A stretch of 64,000 nucleotides of DNA. Source: Sutcliffiella sp. FSL R7-0096. GTDB lineage: Bacteria; Bacillota; Bacilli; Bacillales; Bacillaceae_I. Shown here one piece after another: positions 1 through 9,379 of the stretch. Location: the NCBI RefSeq assembly GCF_038595065.1, contig NZ_CP152003.1:538001-602000 (forward strand), in the 5' to 3' direction. The notes under the pieces are model-generated. The model ran no database searches. It was not told where the DNA came from and worked only from the letters and a program-made list of their open reading frames with translations. The first letter of the stretch is position 1. Every line of letters starts with the position of its first letter. Made by a program: the position numbers and the translations under genes.

Positions 1-333
1 CACAATATCAACTCCTGAATAATCTTAAATGTTGTTTGACATCAGCAATTTCGGCGCCCCAAATTGCTCTTATAACGGTTACGAGTATTTAAGCTAACAA
101 AGTATTTCCCTTAATTCAAGCGATTGAAACCATTTTCAATAGGAAGAAAATCACTGTACCCCTTGATATAATGGGCGTACTTCCCACTTGACAATTAATT
201 AAAGTAAAACTATTCGAAATTTTCAGACGTGTAATATCTTTGTAATAGGGCTGATATTTTTAAGACCATTTTCACGAGTGCGTGAAAATATTTTATCCAA
301 TAATCCCGAAATATATTTTAGATTTGTTTAAGA

Positions 334-467
334 GGGGGTCAGACCCCTTTTACCACTTTAACGCAATGAGGGTCAGACCCCTTTTACCGCTTTAAAGCAA
401 TGGGGGTCAAACCCATTTTACCCCTTTAACGCACTGAGGGGAAGTCCCTCTTTATCAAACTAAAGAA
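334..467. repeat. 34-35 bp tandem repeat, about 3.9 degenerate copies
   Basis: Copies begin at about 334, 369, 403 and 437. Each opens with a short palindrome of the form GGGGTCAGACCCC and continues with TTTTACC and a TTTAAMGCAMTG tail; the last copy is decayed. The array ends about 25 bp before the gatC promoter. The palindromes could form small hairpins in DNA or RNA, but no T-run follows that would make a convincing terminator. The 330 bp before the array show no gene that I can support. Confidence 0.8.
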
Positions 468-492
468 ATTTTTTACCAATATCCCGTCAGGA

Positions 493-522
493 TTGCTTGT
501 GGGGGTTAAAGTTTAGTATGAT
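493..522 (+). promoter_or_regulatory. Probable sigma-A promoter of gatCAB
   Basis: TTGCTT at 493-498 and TATGAT at 517-522 are separated by 18 bp. They lie about 44 bp upstream of the gatC start, with no gene in between. Confidence 0.55.
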
Positions 523-565
523 AGGGGTATTGTGCAAGTTCGAATTTTTGCGGAGGTGAAAGAGG

Positions 566-856
566 ATGTCACGTATTTCGGAGGATCAGGTGAAGCATGT
601 GGCGCATTTGGCCCGTCTTGCGATCAGCGAGGACGAGGTGGTTATGTTCACAAGTCAATTAGATGCCATTATTTCATTCGCGGAGAAGCTGAATGAATTA
701 GATACAGAAGAGGTTCAACCGACTTCTCATGTTCTACATATGAAGAATGTCATGAGGGAGGATGTTGCGAAAGATGGCCTGCCGGTGGACGAAGTATTGA
801 AGAATGCACCGGATCATAAGAATGGTCAGATTCGCGTACCAAGCATTATTGAATAG
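566..856 (+). CDS. gatC: Aspartyl/glutamyl-tRNA amidotransferase subunit C
   Basis: Small subunit (96 aa) of the GatCAB amidotransferase, which converts Glu-tRNA(Gln) and Asp-tRNA(Asn) to the correct amide forms in the cytoplasm. GatC is a belt-like protein that holds GatA and GatB together. The N-terminal [10 protein letters not shown] segment and the C-terminal VPSIIE are typical of the family, and the length is normal. GGAGGTG sits 8 bp before the ATG. It is the first gene of the gatCAB operon, with 23 bp before gatA. Confidence 0.96.
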   Translation: MSRISEDQVKHVAHLARLAISEDEVVMFTSQLDAIISFAEKLNELDTEEVQPTSHVLHMKNVMREDVAKDGLPVDEVLKNAPDHKNGQIRVPSIIE

Positions 857-879
857 GAAGAAGTAAGGAGGGAACCCCC

Positions 880-2337
880 ATGTCATTGTTTGATAAAAAG
901 CTATCGGAATTACATAGCCTTTTACATAAAAAAGAAATCAGTGTATCAGACCTTGTTGATACATCCTATAAACGCATCAACGAAGTCGATGAAAAAGTAC
1001 AAGCATTCCTAACACTCGATGAAGAGAATGCCCGTAAATATGCAAAAGTCCTTGACGAAGCGTTAGGACTGGAGAAAGACCACGGCCTATTATTCGGCCT
1101 TCCAATCGGAGTAAAGGATAACATCGTCACAAAAGGCATCCGCACAACAGCTGCAAGTAAAATCCTAGGTGACTTCAACCCGATCTACAATGCAACAGTA
1201 GTAGAAAAACTTAACCAAGCAGAATCGGTAACAATTGGAAAAATAAACATGGACGAGTTCGCGATGGGCTCCTCCAACGAAAACTCCGCATTCGCAGCAA
1301 CGAGAAATCCATGGAACCTAGACCGTGTACCAGGTGGATCCAGCGGTGGTTCTGCAGCAGCAGTCGCAGCAGGAGAGGTATTTTTCTCCCTGGGGTCTGA
1401 TACAGGCGGATCCATCCGCCAACCTGCAGCATTTTGCGGTGTCGTCGGATTGAAACCTACATATGGCCGTGTCTCCCGTTATGGTCTGATCGCCTTTGCA
1501 TCATCCCTTGATCAGATCGGGCCGATCACGCGCACCGTAGAAGACAATGCTTATCTTTTACAAGCGATCTCTGGCATCGATCCAATGGATTCCACATCTG
1601 CAAACGCCGATGTACCAGACTTCCTATCCAGCCTGACTGGCGATATTAAAGGACTGAAGATCGGGGTGCCGAAAGAATACCTAGTGGAAGGTGTAAGCGA
1701 AGAAGTTCGCCAATCCGTCATGGACGCATTGAAAGTATTGGAAGGGCTTGGAGCAACATGGGAAGAAGTTTCCCTGCCACACTCCCAATATGCGCTGGCG
1801 ACTTACTATCTATTGTCTTCATCTGAAGCATCCGCTAACCTTGCCCGTTTTGACGGCGTTCGTTACGGATACCGTACAGACAATGCGAAGAACCTCCTCG
1901 ACATGTACAAGCAGACACGCAGCGAAGGCTTCGGTCCTGAGGTGAAGCGCCGTATCATGCTTGGAACATACGCACTGAGCGCAGGCCACTATGATGCTTA
2001 TTATGTGAAAGCACAAAAAGTGCGCACGCTCATCAAGCAGGATTTTGAAGATGTGTTTGAAAAATATGACGTGATCATCGGGCCAACTACGCCGACACCG
2101 GCATTTAAAGTCGGCGAAAACACGAAGGATCCGTTAACGATGTATGCAAACGACATCCTGACCATCCCAGTCAACCTTGCAGGAGTACCGGGAATCTCCG
2201 TACCGGCAGGCTTTGTGGACGGATTACCTGTCGGCTTGCAAATCATCGGGAAGCATTTTGACGAAAGCACCATATACCGCGTTGCGCATGCGTTCGAGCA
2301 GGCAACCGACCATCATAAACAAAAACCACAACTGTAA
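880..2337 (+). CDS. gatA: Aspartyl/glutamyl-tRNA amidotransferase subunit A
   Basis: Glutaminase subunit (485 aa) of GatCAB. It releases ammonia from glutamine or asparagine and passes it to GatB. The amidase-signature triad is visible as Lys79, Ser154 (in the GGSSGGS loop) and Ser178 (in DTGGS), at the same numbers as in characterised GatA proteins. The length is normal and an AGGAGG-like site precedes the ATG. Its stop is 15 bp from the gatB start, so the two are almost certainly co-translated from one transcript. Confidence 0.97.
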   Translation: MSLFDKKLSELHSLLHKKEISVSDLVDTSYKRINEVDEKVQAFLTLDEENARKYAKVLDEALGLEKDHGLLFGLPIGVKDNIVTKGIRTTAASKILGDFNPIYNATVVEKLNQAESVTIGKINMDEFAMGSSNENSAFAATRNPWNLDRVPGGSSGGSAAAVAAGEVFFSLGSDTGGSIRQPAAFCGVVGLKPTYGRVSRYGLIAFASSLDQIGPITRTVEDNAYLLQAISGIDPMDSTSANADVPDFLSSLTGDIKGLKIGVPKEYLVEGVSEEVRQSVMDALKVLEGLGATWEEVSLPHSQYALATYYLLSSSEASANLARFDGVRYGYRTDNAKNLLDMYKQTRSEGFGPEVKRRIMLGTYALSAGHYDAYYVKAQKVRTLIKQDFEDVFEKYDVIIGPTTPTPAFKVGENTKDPLTMYANDILTIPVNLAGVPGISVPAGFVDGLPVGLQIIGKHFDESTIYRVAHAFEQATDHHKQKPQL

Positions 2338-2352
2338 GGGGTGAGAACAGAC

Positions 2353-3783
2353 ATGAACTATGAAACGATTATTGGACTCGAAGTACACGTAGAGTTAAAA
2401 ACAAAATCAAAAATCTTCTCGGCTAGTCCGAACGAATTCGGTGCAGAACCGAACTCCAACACGAGCGTCGTGGAACTTGGTTATCCCGGAACACTACCTG
2501 TACTGAACAAACAGGCGGTTGAATATGCGATGAAGGCCGCGATGGCCCTAAACTGCGAAGTTGCGACCGACACCAAATTTGACCGGAAAAACTACTTCTA
2601 TCCGGACAACCCGAAGGCATACCAGATCTCCCAGCATGACAAACCGATCGGGGAAAACGGCTGGATCGACATCGAAGTGAACGGCGAAAAGAAACGCATC
2701 GGTATCACGCGCCTTCACTTGGAAGAGGATGCTGGAAAATTGATGCATACAGGCGACGGCTACTCCCTTGTCGACTATAACCGTCAGGGAACACCGCTTG
2801 TGGAAATCGTATCCGAGCCGGATATCCGCACACCGGAAGAGGCATATGCCTACCTGGAAAAGTTGAAGTCCATCATTCAATATACAGGGGTTTCCGATTG
2901 TAAAATGGAAGAAGGATCCCTACGCTGTGATGCGAACATTTCCCTGCGCCCAGTCGGCCAGGAGAAATTCGGGACGAAAACAGAACTGAAAAACCTGAAC
3001 AGCTTCAACTTTGTCCAAAAAGGATTGGAATATGAAGTGATTCGCCAAGAACAGGTTCTTTCATCTGGAGGAGTCATTGAGCAGGAAACGCGCCGTTATG
3101 ACGAATCAACAAAAGAGACCGTCCTGATGCGTGTTAAAGAGGGGTCCGACGATTACCGTTACTTCCCGGAACCAGATCTTGTGGCAATCCACATTGATGA
3201 TGACTGGAAAGAGCGTGTGCGTGCAGACATCCCGACACTTCCGGACGAGCGAAAAAAGCGCTACGTGGATGAGCTAGGCTTGCCGGCATATGACGCCCAA
3301 GTCCTTACCATTACAAAAGAAATGTCCGACTTCTTTGAGGGGACAGTGGAAGCGGGAGCTGACGCGAAGCTTGCTTCTAACTGGCTGATGGGCGAGGTTT
3401 CCGCTTATCTGAACGCTGAAAACAAAGAACTCGATGATACCGCGTTGACTCCAGAGGGACTTGCCGGCATGATCAAGCTTCTTAAAGACGGCACCATTTC
3501 ATCCAAAATAGCCAAGAAAGTCTTCAAGGAACTGATCGAAAACGGCGGCGACGCAGAGAAAATCGTCAAAGAAAAAGGCCTTGTCCAAATCTCGGACGAA
3601 GGCACCCTTCGTAAAATGGTCGGCGAAACGTTGGATGCAAATCCAAAATCCGTCCAGGACTACAAAGAAGGAACAGAACGCGCCATCGGCTTCCTTGTAG
3701 GACAGATCATGAAAGCCTCCAAAGGCCAGGCAAACCCGCAAATGGTGAACAAGATTTTGATTGAGGAAATTAAGAAGCGCTAA
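2353..3783 (+). CDS. gatB: Aspartyl/glutamyl-tRNA amidotransferase subunit B
   Basis: Large subunit (476 aa) of GatCAB, which phosphorylates the misacylated glutamyl or aspartyl group on the tRNA and amidates it. The N-terminus [12 protein letters not shown] and the metal-site region around YPDNPKAYQ are characteristic. The C-terminal third is the YqeY-like tRNA-binding tail. An in-frame GTG exists 12 bp upstream, but AAGGGGTG lies at 2336-2342 with correct spacing for the ATG at 2353, and the family starts there. It is the last gene of the operon, followed by a terminator. Confidence 0.96.
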   Translation: MNYETIIGLEVHVELKTKSKIFSASPNEFGAEPNSNTSVVELGYPGTLPVLNKQAVEYAMKAAMALNCEVATDTKFDRKNYFYPDNPKAYQISQHDKPIGENGWIDIEVNGEKKRIGITRLHLEEDAGKLMHTGDGYSLVDYNRQGTPLVEIVSEPDIRTPEEAYAYLEKLKSIIQYTGVSDCKMEEGSLRCDANISLRPVGQEKFGTKTELKNLNSFNFVQKGLEYEVIRQEQVLSSGGVIEQETRRYDESTKETVLMRVKEGSDDYRYFPEPDLVAIHIDDDWKERVRADIPTLPDERKKRYVDELGLPAYDAQVLTITKEMSDFFEGTVEAGADAKLASNWLMGEVSAYLNAENKELDDTALTPEGLAGMIKLLKDGTISSKIAKKVFKELIENGGDAEKIVKEKGLVQISDEGTLRKMVGETLDANPKSVQDYKEGTERAIGFLVGQIMKASKGQANPQMVNKILIEEIKKR

Positions 3784-3796
3784 CCACTATAGGCAG

Positions 3797-3830
3797 AACC
3801 CCAACTACGGATGTTGGGGTTTTGTTTTTT
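3797..3830 (+). terminator. Intrinsic terminator after gatB
   Basis: A 9-bp perfect stem (AACCCCAAC / GTTGGGGTT) with a 7-nt loop is followed by a T-rich run. Confidence 0.9.
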
Positions 3831-3833
3831 AGG

Positions 3834-3864
3834 TTGGTGGTTGTCGAAGTGTGTCGAATGGCAT
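3834..3864. repeat. Short dispersed motif, copy 1
   Basis: The segment reads GG-G-TTGTCGAA, two bases, GTGTCG, two bases, TGGCAT. It matches a segment at about 23497-23527 at nearly every position. Both copies are intergenic. Confidence 0.5.
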
Positions 3865-3900
3865 CCAAACAAAAAAAGCGCCAATACAGCGCCCTCAAAC

Positions 3901-4806
3901 CTAAAACTCCCTTACGTCCCCAAAATACTCCTCCAATGTGATCCCTTTCTCATAAATCTCCCCAGCGATCTCCACTCCAACATACCGGAAATGCCAAGGC
4001 TCAAATGCATACCCCGTGATAGTAGTCTTCCCTTTCGGATAGCGCAGAATAAAGCCATAATGATGGGCGTTCTCAGCAAGCCACTTGCCTTCTGCAGTAC
4101 CCTCAAACTTCTCCACAAGCTCAAGGCCCACGCTTTTAGCGGTGATGTCCATGGCAAGCCCCGTCTGGTGCTCGCTCGTTCCGGGCAGGGCCACATAAAG
4201 GACCGCCCGCTCATAGCCGAATGCGGCGACCTCATTCTTAAAAATAGCAGCTTGTGTTTCATAAGAACGGAAGCCGGAGCGTGCGTAAAGCTCAATGCCC
4301 TCCCCCTTGGCGACCTGGAACATGACCTCAAGCGACTCGGCGGCTTCGGCACGCAGCTTGGAACGGTCGCTGTTTTCATCCCCGAAGGAAAACGGCACAT
4401 TCGGCTTGATCAAGTCCCCAGGGCGGTACCCCTCCGGTAGCGACCAGAATTTATTGACCATGACATTCATCGCGCCAGGATTGGCAACGACAGGGATCGC
4501 TTCAGGCTCCGACGGGTCTTCTGCGTCAGCAGGATGGGAAGGATCCTCCTCGTTCACCGCCTCTTCAGGATCCTCCTCTGCGGAGGGTACCTCCTCAGCC
4601 CCGTCTTCCTCTTCTAGCGATTCTGCCCCTCCTTTTTCAAAAAAAACATCCCACGCCATATCATAATCCGTCATTTGTGGAACCGCCGTTTTAAAGGCAT
4701 GTGCAGTGCCAACCAACGCTTCCTTTTCCTCTCCTAAACTATCAAAACTTGTACAACCTGCCAAAAGGCTCAAGGTCACGCCACAAATAATTCCTTTTTT
4801 TATCAT
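3901..4806 (-). CDS. VanY-type D-Ala-D-Ala carboxypeptidase lipoprotein
   Basis: Predicted zinc peptidase of the VanY (M15B) family that trims the C-terminal D-Ala of peptidoglycan stem peptides outside the cell. Residues 1-18 form a lipoprotein signal with lipobox LLAG-Cys18. Residues 61-104 form a very acidic, proline-containing linker. The catalytic domain follows: SGFRSYE near 177-183, the zinc ligands His213 and Asp220 in SEHQTGLAMD, and Glu269 with His272 in EPWH. It is 301 aa, about family size plus the linker. It is transcribed on its own and divergently from nfeD-floT. A second, more VanY-like paralogue lies at 56.1 kb. The family is sure; activity on D-Ala-D-Ala rather than D-Ala-D-Lac is inference. 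Confidence 0.88.
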   Translation of the reverse strand: MIKKGIICGVTLSLLAGCTSFDSLGEEKEALVGTAHAFKTAVPQMTDYDMAWDVFFEKGGAESLEEEDGAEEVPSAEEDPEEAVNEEDPSHPADAEDPSEPEAIPVVANPGAMNVMVNKFWSLPEGYRPGDLIKPNVPFSFGDENSDRSKLRAEAAESLEVMFQVAKGEGIELYARSGFRSYETQAAIFKNEVAAFGYERAVLYVALPGTSEHQTGLAMDITAKSVGLELVEKFEGTAEGKWLAENAHHYGFILRYPKGKTTITGYAFEPWHFRYVGVEIAGEIYEKGITLEEYFGDVREF

Positions 4807-4925
4807 AAGTGATAGTTTTCCCCTTTAGTTTAGTTTATGATGAAATAGGTAGATTTTTGTAAATTCCTACTATTATTTTACACCTATCATCGTCCTAGAA
4901 AAAGGTAGAAAAATAGAAATCTTTT

Positions 4926-4952
4926 TGAAACCTTTAGGAGGAATGACCCGTA
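4926..4952 (+). promoter_or_regulatory. Sigma-W promoter of nfeD-floT
   Basis: TGAAAC at 4926-4931 and CGTA at 4949-4952 with a 17-bp spacer match the sigma-W consensus exactly. The B. subtilis yuaF-floT operon is known to be sigma-W dependent, so sequence and context agree. Confidence 0.88.
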
Positions 4953-5038
4953 TATAATAGCGGAAGGAAGTTTTGGAAGGGGGATCAGGATTCCAAAGGT
5001 GATTGCCTTCAATACAACAGGAAAGGAAACGATGGCTT

Positions 5039-5578
5039 ATGACGATGTTTGGATTGGACATGATGACGCTCTACTTTTGGTGCCTCATCATCTTTGGCGG
5101 CTTGACGCTGATCTATGTTTTATTATCTGATGTGGTGGACGTGATATTTGACGTGTTACCTATTGATCCAGCTCTTATCTTTTCATTCTTTACCGTGTTC
5201 GGAGCAACAGGCTATCTGGTTGAAAAGTATTCGCCGCTATCAGGCTTGCTGGTGTTGGCCATTGCCACCGTCCTTGCACTTCTACTAGTCATTTTGCTTC
5301 ACATCTTTGTTTTTGTACCAATCAAGTCCGCCGATTCCTCACTCGGCTATACAGACGATGACTTAAAAGGAAAGCTTGCAAGAGTCATCATCTCCGTTCC
5401 GAAAGATGGGTTCGGGGAAGTCGTACTGAGCATCGGGGGAAGCACCGTTTCACGGTCTGCACAGAGCTTTGAGAACGAGGAAATACCTTATGATACGGAA
5501 GTCCTGATCATCGATGTCCAAACCGGGGTGGTCTCTGTCACTCCATACGAAAAGGTTTTAGAAAACTATAATAAATAG
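5039..5578 (+). CDS. NfeD-family membrane protein (YuaF-like)
   Basis: Partner of flotillin in membrane microdomains. The protein has a short N-terminus, three hydrophobic segments (roughly residues 5-25, 37-55 and 60-85), then a soluble C-terminal OB-fold-like NfeD domain rich in beta strands (GKLARVIISV ... GEVVLSIGG ... EVLIIDV). It lacks the ClpP-like protease domain of long NfeD proteins, so it is the short truncated type. An upstream in-frame TTG at 5003 is possible, but AGGAAAGG at about 5019-5026 favours the ATG at 5039, or the ATG at 5045. It lies 12 bp before floT and behind the sigma-W promoter, which implies a role in membrane or envelope stress. Confidence 0.85.
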   Translation: MTMFGLDMMTLYFWCLIIFGGLTLIYVLLSDVVDVIFDVLPIDPALIFSFFTVFGATGYLVEKYSPLSGLLVLAIATVLALLLVILLHIFVFVPIKSADSSLGYTDDDLKGKLARVIISVPKDGFGEVVLSIGGSTVSRSAQSFENEEIPYDTEVLIIDVQTGVVSVTPYEKVLENYNK

Positions 5579-5590
5579 GGGGAAGAGAAA

Positions 5591-7126
5591 ATGCCTGAAA
5601 TCGTAATTATCATTGGTGCCGTCGTCGCACTGATTTTTGTCCTGATTGTCGTTTTCGTAGCACGCTACAAAACAGTCGGTCCAGACGAAGCGCTAATTAT
5701 CACTGGTAGCTACCTAGGTGGCAAAAATGTCCACACAGACGAAGCAGGAAACAGAATCAAGATTGTACGAGGTGGAGGTGCGTTCATCGTACCGGTATTC
5801 CAACAATCTGAACCATTAAGCTTGCTATCTATCAAACTGGATGTGAAAACACCGGAAGTTTACACGGAGCAAGGTGTGCCGGTCATGGCGGACGGAACGG
5901 CGATCATCAAGATCGGCAATTCCATCGGCGACATCGCAACAGCTGCAGAGCAATTTTTAGGAAAAAGAAAAGAGGATCTGGAAAACGAAGCGCGTGAAGT
6001 ACTAGAAGGTCACCTTCGTTCCATCCTAGGTTCCATGACAGTAGAAGAAATCTATAAGAATCGTGAAAAATTCTCGCAAGAAGTACAACGTGTCGCATCC
6101 CAGGATTTAGCGAAAATGGGATTGATCATCGTATCTTTCACAATCCGTGACATTCGTGACAGCAACGGATACCTAGAGTCCCTTGGGAAACCACGTATTG
6201 CGCAAGTAAAGCGTGACGCAGACATTGCAACAGCGGAAGCGGACAAAGAAACTCGTATCAAGCGTGCGGAAGCGGCAAAAGATGCACAACGCGCAGAGCT
6301 TGAGCGTGCGACTGAAATCGCAGAAGCGGAAAAAGAAAATCAAATGAAGGTTGCCGAGTACCGCCGCGAGCAAGACATCGCGAAAGCCCGTGCTGACCAA
6401 GCGTATCACTTAGAGGAAGCGCGTGCGAAGCAGGAAGTAACCGAGCAACAGATGCAGATCCAAATCATCGAGCGTCAAAAGCAAATCGAGCTTGAGGAAA
6501 AAGAGATCCTGCGTCGTGAGCGTCAATACGACTCCGAAGTCAAGAAAAAAGCCGATGCAGACCGTTACTCTGTTGAGCAAGCTGCATCTGCTGATAAGAT
6601 GAAGCAAATGGCAGAAGCGGATGCACATAAATATCGCATTGAAGCAATGGCAAAAGCGGAAGCGGAAAAAGTACGTATCGACGGTCTTGCGATTGCCGAT
6701 GCACAAAGAGCGCAAGGGGAATCCGAAGCAGAAGTCATCCGCCTGAAAGGTCTTGCAGAAGCGGAAGCGAAAGAGAAAATCGCAGAAGCATTCGAGCAGT
6801 TCGGTCAAGCGGCTATCCTAGACATGATCATCAAAATGCTTCCTGAATATGCGAAGCAAGTCGCAGCTCCACTTGGCAACATCGACAAGATCACGGTTGT
6901 CGACACTGGCAGCAGCGGTGAAAACGGCGGCGCTAACAAGGTTTCTGGCTATGCAACAAACCTGATGTCCACTCTACAGGAATCCCTGAAGGCATCTTCC
7001 GGGATTGATGTAAAAGAACTTATCGAAAACTTCTCAGGTAAAGCGAATGTGCGTCACAGCATCGACAGCTTGACCAGCGAAATCGCTACAAGCAAAAAGA
7101 GCGAAGAGAAGAAGACAGAAGAATAA
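5591..7126 (+). CDS. floT: Flotillin, membrane microdomain scaffold
   Basis: Flotillin (511 aa) that organises ordered lipid domains in the bacterial membrane. It has one N-terminal transmembrane helix (about 3-24), an SPFH/band-7 domain to about residue 200, then a long coiled coil packed with Ala/Glu repeats (AEA, EAEKE), and a glycine-rich C-terminal tail with a final Lys/Glu stretch. Size and organisation match B. subtilis FloT (YuaG). GGGGGAAG precedes the ATG. It is co-transcribed with the nfeD-type gene from the sigma-W promoter and closed by a strong terminator. Confidence 0.95.
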   Translation: MPEIVIIIGAVVALIFVLIVVFVARYKTVGPDEALIITGSYLGGKNVHTDEAGNRIKIVRGGGAFIVPVFQQSEPLSLLSIKLDVKTPEVYTEQGVPVMADGTAIIKIGNSIGDIATAAEQFLGKRKEDLENEAREVLEGHLRSILGSMTVEEIYKNREKFSQEVQRVASQDLAKMGLIIVSFTIRDIRDSNGYLESLGKPRIAQVKRDADIATAEADKETRIKRAEAAKDAQRAELERATEIAEAEKENQMKVAEYRREQDIAKARADQAYHLEEARAKQEVTEQQMQIQIIERQKQIELEEKEILRRERQYDSEVKKKADADRYSVEQAASADKMKQMAEADAHKYRIEAMAKAEAEKVRIDGLAIADAQRAQGESEAEVIRLKGLAEAEAKEKIAEAFEQFGQAAILDMIIKMLPEYAKQVAAPLGNIDKITVVDTGSSGENGGANKVSGYATNLMSTLQESLKASSGIDVKELIENFSGKANVRHSIDSLTSEIATSKKSEEKKTEE

Positions 7127-7138
7127 TTATGAGCTTTA

Positions 7139-7193
7139 GCCCCCATCTGCAGCTGCTACTTCCGAGAAGTAGTGATGCGGGTGGGGGTTTTGT
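7139..7193 (+). terminator. Terminator after floT
   Basis: A long stem runs from GCCCCCATCTGCA to TGCGGGTGGGGG, with an inner CTACTT/AAGTAG stem and a short loop, followed by TTTTGTTTT. Confidence 0.88.
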
Positions 7194-7237
7194 TTTCGGG
7201 AGGATGCTAACCGCATTTCTCGAAATTTTCATTTTAA

Positions 7238-7267
7238 TTGCATATAGCACACCGAATAGGCTAATAT
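7238..7267 (+). promoter_or_regulatory. Possible sigma-A promoter of dgkB
   Basis: TTGCAT at 7238-7243 and TAATAT at 7262-7267 have an 18-bp spacer. This would give a leader of about 130 nt, in which I recognise no riboswitch. Confidence 0.4.
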
Positions 7268-7404
7268 GTTATCAGTAGTGGATTACAGGTTCACTACTTA
7301 GTGGTATTGGTAAATATAACTATCTTATCAGACAACATAAAGAGCAGGACAAGACATAGATATAAAAGAGGGCTTAGTTAAATATAATTTTAGGATGATG
7401 GGAA

Positions 7405-8325
7405 ATGAAACGAGCTAGGGTGATTTATAACCCAACCTCTGGACGTGAGTTATTTAAGAAGCACTTGCCAGAAGTGTTGGTTAGATTAGAAAAGGCTGGT
7501 TATGAGACATCATGCCACGCAACAACCGGACATGGAGATGCAACCGTAGCAGCGAGGCTTGCTGTGGAGCGCCGTTATGACCTGGTTGTGGCAGCTGGTG
7601 GAGACGGTACGATTAACGAGGTGGTCAACGGGCTTGCCGAACAAGAATACCGACCGCTGCTTGGTGTGATACCAGTCGGAACAACCAATGACTTTGCTAG
7701 AGCATTGGACCTTCCACGCGATGATATTTTAGGTTGTGTCGATGTCATTGCAACAGGGGTTCCGATGCCTGTTGATATTGGAAAAGCGAATGACCAGTAC
7801 TTCATGAACATTGCCGGTGGCGGGAAAATGACCGAGCTATCCTATGAAGTACCGATTAAAATGAAAACGATGCTGGGACAGCTTGCCTACTACCTCAAGG
7901 GGATCGAGATGCTTCCTTCCATTCGTCCAACAAACGTAACGATTGAATACGACGGGAAGATTTTCGAAGGCGAAATCATGCTTTTCCTCGTTTCACTTTC
8001 CAATTCGGTTGGAGGATTCGAGAAACTCGCACCTGATTCCTGCATGAATGACGGCATGTTTGACATGATCATCCTTAAAAAGGCAAACATCGCCGACTTT
8101 ATCCGGATTGCCTCATTGGCGCTTCGCGGCGAGCATGTGAAGGATCCGCTTGTCATCTACACCAAAGCCAATCGGGTAAAAGTAAACACGCACGAAAAAA
8201 TGCAACTTAACCTGGATGGAGAATACGGTGGACTGCTTCCGGGCGAGTTCGTTAACCTATACCGTCATTTAGATGTAATAGTAGCTGAAAAGCGTAAAGA
8301 AATCGAAATGGCTAAATGCCAATAG
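7405..8325 (+). CDS. dgkB: Diacylglycerol kinase
   Basis: Soluble lipid kinase (306 aa) that phosphorylates diacylglycerol to phosphatidic acid, returning the by-product of lipoteichoic acid synthesis to phospholipid metabolism. The DAGK catalytic core is clear: YNPTSGR at 8-14 and the nucleotide-binding GGDGT at 65-69, followed by the PVGTTNDFARAL segment. The order gatCAB then dgkB (yerQ) is also that of B. subtilis, though with different genes between. It appears monocistronic and ends in a terminator. Confidence 0.94.
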   Translation: MKRARVIYNPTSGRELFKKHLPEVLVRLEKAGYETSCHATTGHGDATVAARLAVERRYDLVVAAGGDGTINEVVNGLAEQEYRPLLGVIPVGTTNDFARALDLPRDDILGCVDVIATGVPMPVDIGKANDQYFMNIAGGGKMTELSYEVPIKMKTMLGQLAYYLKGIEMLPSIRPTNVTIEYDGKIFEGEIMLFLVSLSNSVGGFEKLAPDSCMNDGMFDMIILKKANIADFIRIASLALRGEHVKDPLVIYTKANRVKVNTHEKMQLNLDGEYGGLLPGEFVNLYRHLDVIVAEKRKEIEMAKCQ

Positions 8326-8336
8326 AAATACATTCT

Positions 8337-8386
8337 AAAATGGTGCCAGACCCCCAAACATGGGATTCTAGCACCATTTTTATTTT
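8337..8386 (+). terminator. Terminator after dgkB
   Basis: A 10-bp perfect stem (AAAATGGTGC / GCACCATTTT) surrounds a loop that itself contains CCCAAACATGGG. A T-rich tail follows. Confidence 0.88.
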
Positions 8387-8456
8387 CCTATAACGTAGAC
8401 AAGGAAAAATATGTTAAGGTTTAAGAAGAAGTACGGGGTGTAAAGGGGGAAGTAGC

Positions 8457-8918
8457 TTGAAGAAAATAGGGGCTTTATTCTGTTTGTTATACCTGTTGAC
8501 GGCTTGCAGTTTAGAAACACAAAAGGAAGCGGACCCAGTAATGGATATCTCGTCCCTCTCGCTTGGGATGGGGGAAAATGAGTATGGGACGGTTCAATAT
8601 GTCCGCTACTCCATGATTCTTACATATAGTGAAAATCTAAAAATAAATGAAAAAACGTTGGAGCCTTTACTTGCAGGTTGGATTGAGGAGCGTATGCTTG
8701 ACCATGAAATTGAGTTGGCGGATGAGATTGGTAACGGCCAGTTAAAGCTGGAAGGAAAAGTGACCTTTGATTCTAACGGCCTGACAAAACGAGATATTAT
8801 TACCTATGAAAAAATAGAGGAAACCATCCAAGGAGTTATGTTTGAAACAAAAGCTGGAAAGATGTATCAAGCCGTGCTGGTGAAAGATGGAACGAAGCTT
8901 AAAAAAATCGGTAAATAA
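8457..8918 (+). CDS. Small predicted lipoprotein, function unknown
   Basis: A 153-aa protein starting with TTG; AAGGGGGAAG lies at the right distance upstream. The N-terminus has two lysines, a hydrophobic core and lipobox LLTA-Cys, so it should be anchored to the outer face of the membrane. The mature part (about 130 aa) is hydrophilic with alternating strands and a lysine-rich C-terminus. I do not recognise a family. It stands alone between the dgkB terminator and the sulfur operon. Confidence 0.75.
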   Translation: MKKIGALFCLLYLLTACSLETQKEADPVMDISSLSLGMGENEYGTVQYVRYSMILTYSENLKINEKTLEPLLAGWIEERMLDHEIELADEIGNGQLKLEGKVTFDSNGLTKRDIITYEKIEETIQGVMFETKAGKMYQAVLVKDGTKLKKIGK

Positions 8919-8982
8919 ACGGAGTTGGATAGGACCAACTTCCTAAAATCGAAAAAATCCAAAAAAACTGTCAATATCATTG

Positions 8983-9010
8983 TTGACAATTCATATAAGT
9001 ATGGTAGGAT
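8983..9010 (+). promoter_or_regulatory. Promoter of the sulfate-assimilation operon
   Basis: TTGACA at 8983-8988 and a weak -10 TAGGAT at 9005-9010 (16-bp spacer) lie just upstream of the SAM riboswitch. Confidence 0.65.
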
Positions 9011-9040
9011 TAATTTTATTAAAAACAACACAAATGAAAC

Positions 9041-9192
9041 GCTTATCTAGAGCGGCTGAGGGACTGGCCCGTTGAAGCCCGGCAACCTGCGAACAGCAAG
9101 GTGCCAATTCCAGCAAAATGGATACCCATTTTGGAAGATAAGGTGCAGGATACATACAATGCGCCTTTCCATAATGGAAGAGGCGTTTTTTA
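9041..9192 (+). ncRNA. SAM-I riboswitch (S-box) with terminator
   Basis: The core contains the S-box landmarks: TTATC-AGAG, GAGGGACTGGCCC, GAAGCCCGGCAACC and AAGGTGCCAATTCC, ending with the closing GATAAG near 9143. A terminator follows at about 9161-9192 (CGCCTTTCCAT / ATGGAAGAGGCG then a T-run). SAM binding is expected to favour termination, so the downstream sulfate genes are read when SAM is low. The B. subtilis cysH operon has also been linked to an S-box leader. Confidence 0.96.
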
Positions 9193-9201
9193 TTTGGTGA
9201 A

Positions 9202-9363
9202 ATGGAGGCGAGCCAACTGGCACAATCGGAATGGGATGATGTTGTAACTCACTTGGAAAGGATGCTGCAATCAATCAAATTTGGATCTATCACCCTTGTC
9301 GTACAGGATGGAAAAGTCATTCAGATAGAAAAAAATGAGAAGGTTCGCCTTCAGAAAAAATAA
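9202..9363 (+). CDS. DUF2292/YezD-like small protein
   Basis: A 53-aa protein between the SAM riboswitch and cysH. The C-terminal half KFGSITLVVQDGKVIQIEK matches my memory of the YezD (DUF2292) family, which is found near sulfur-assimilation genes; its biochemical role is not known to me. The N-terminal half is a short helix. The ribosome binding site is poor: only TTGGTGAA lies directly before the ATG, and a better GGAAGAGG is part of the riboswitch terminator about 20 nt upstream. An alternative start is Met21. Confidence 0.72.
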   Translation: MEASQLAQSEWDDVVTHLERMLQSIKFGSITLVVQDGKVIQIEKNEKVRLQKK

Positions 9364-9379
9364 ATATTGCCAGAATACA

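Noticed and set aside
334-467. The 34-bp array as a CRISPR.
   Set aside because: Units are adjacent with no unique spacers, and no cas genes are near.
3811-4440. A 209-aa plus-strand frame opposite the VanY-type gene.
   Set aside because: It is antisense to a gene with intact catalytic motifs and has no family features.
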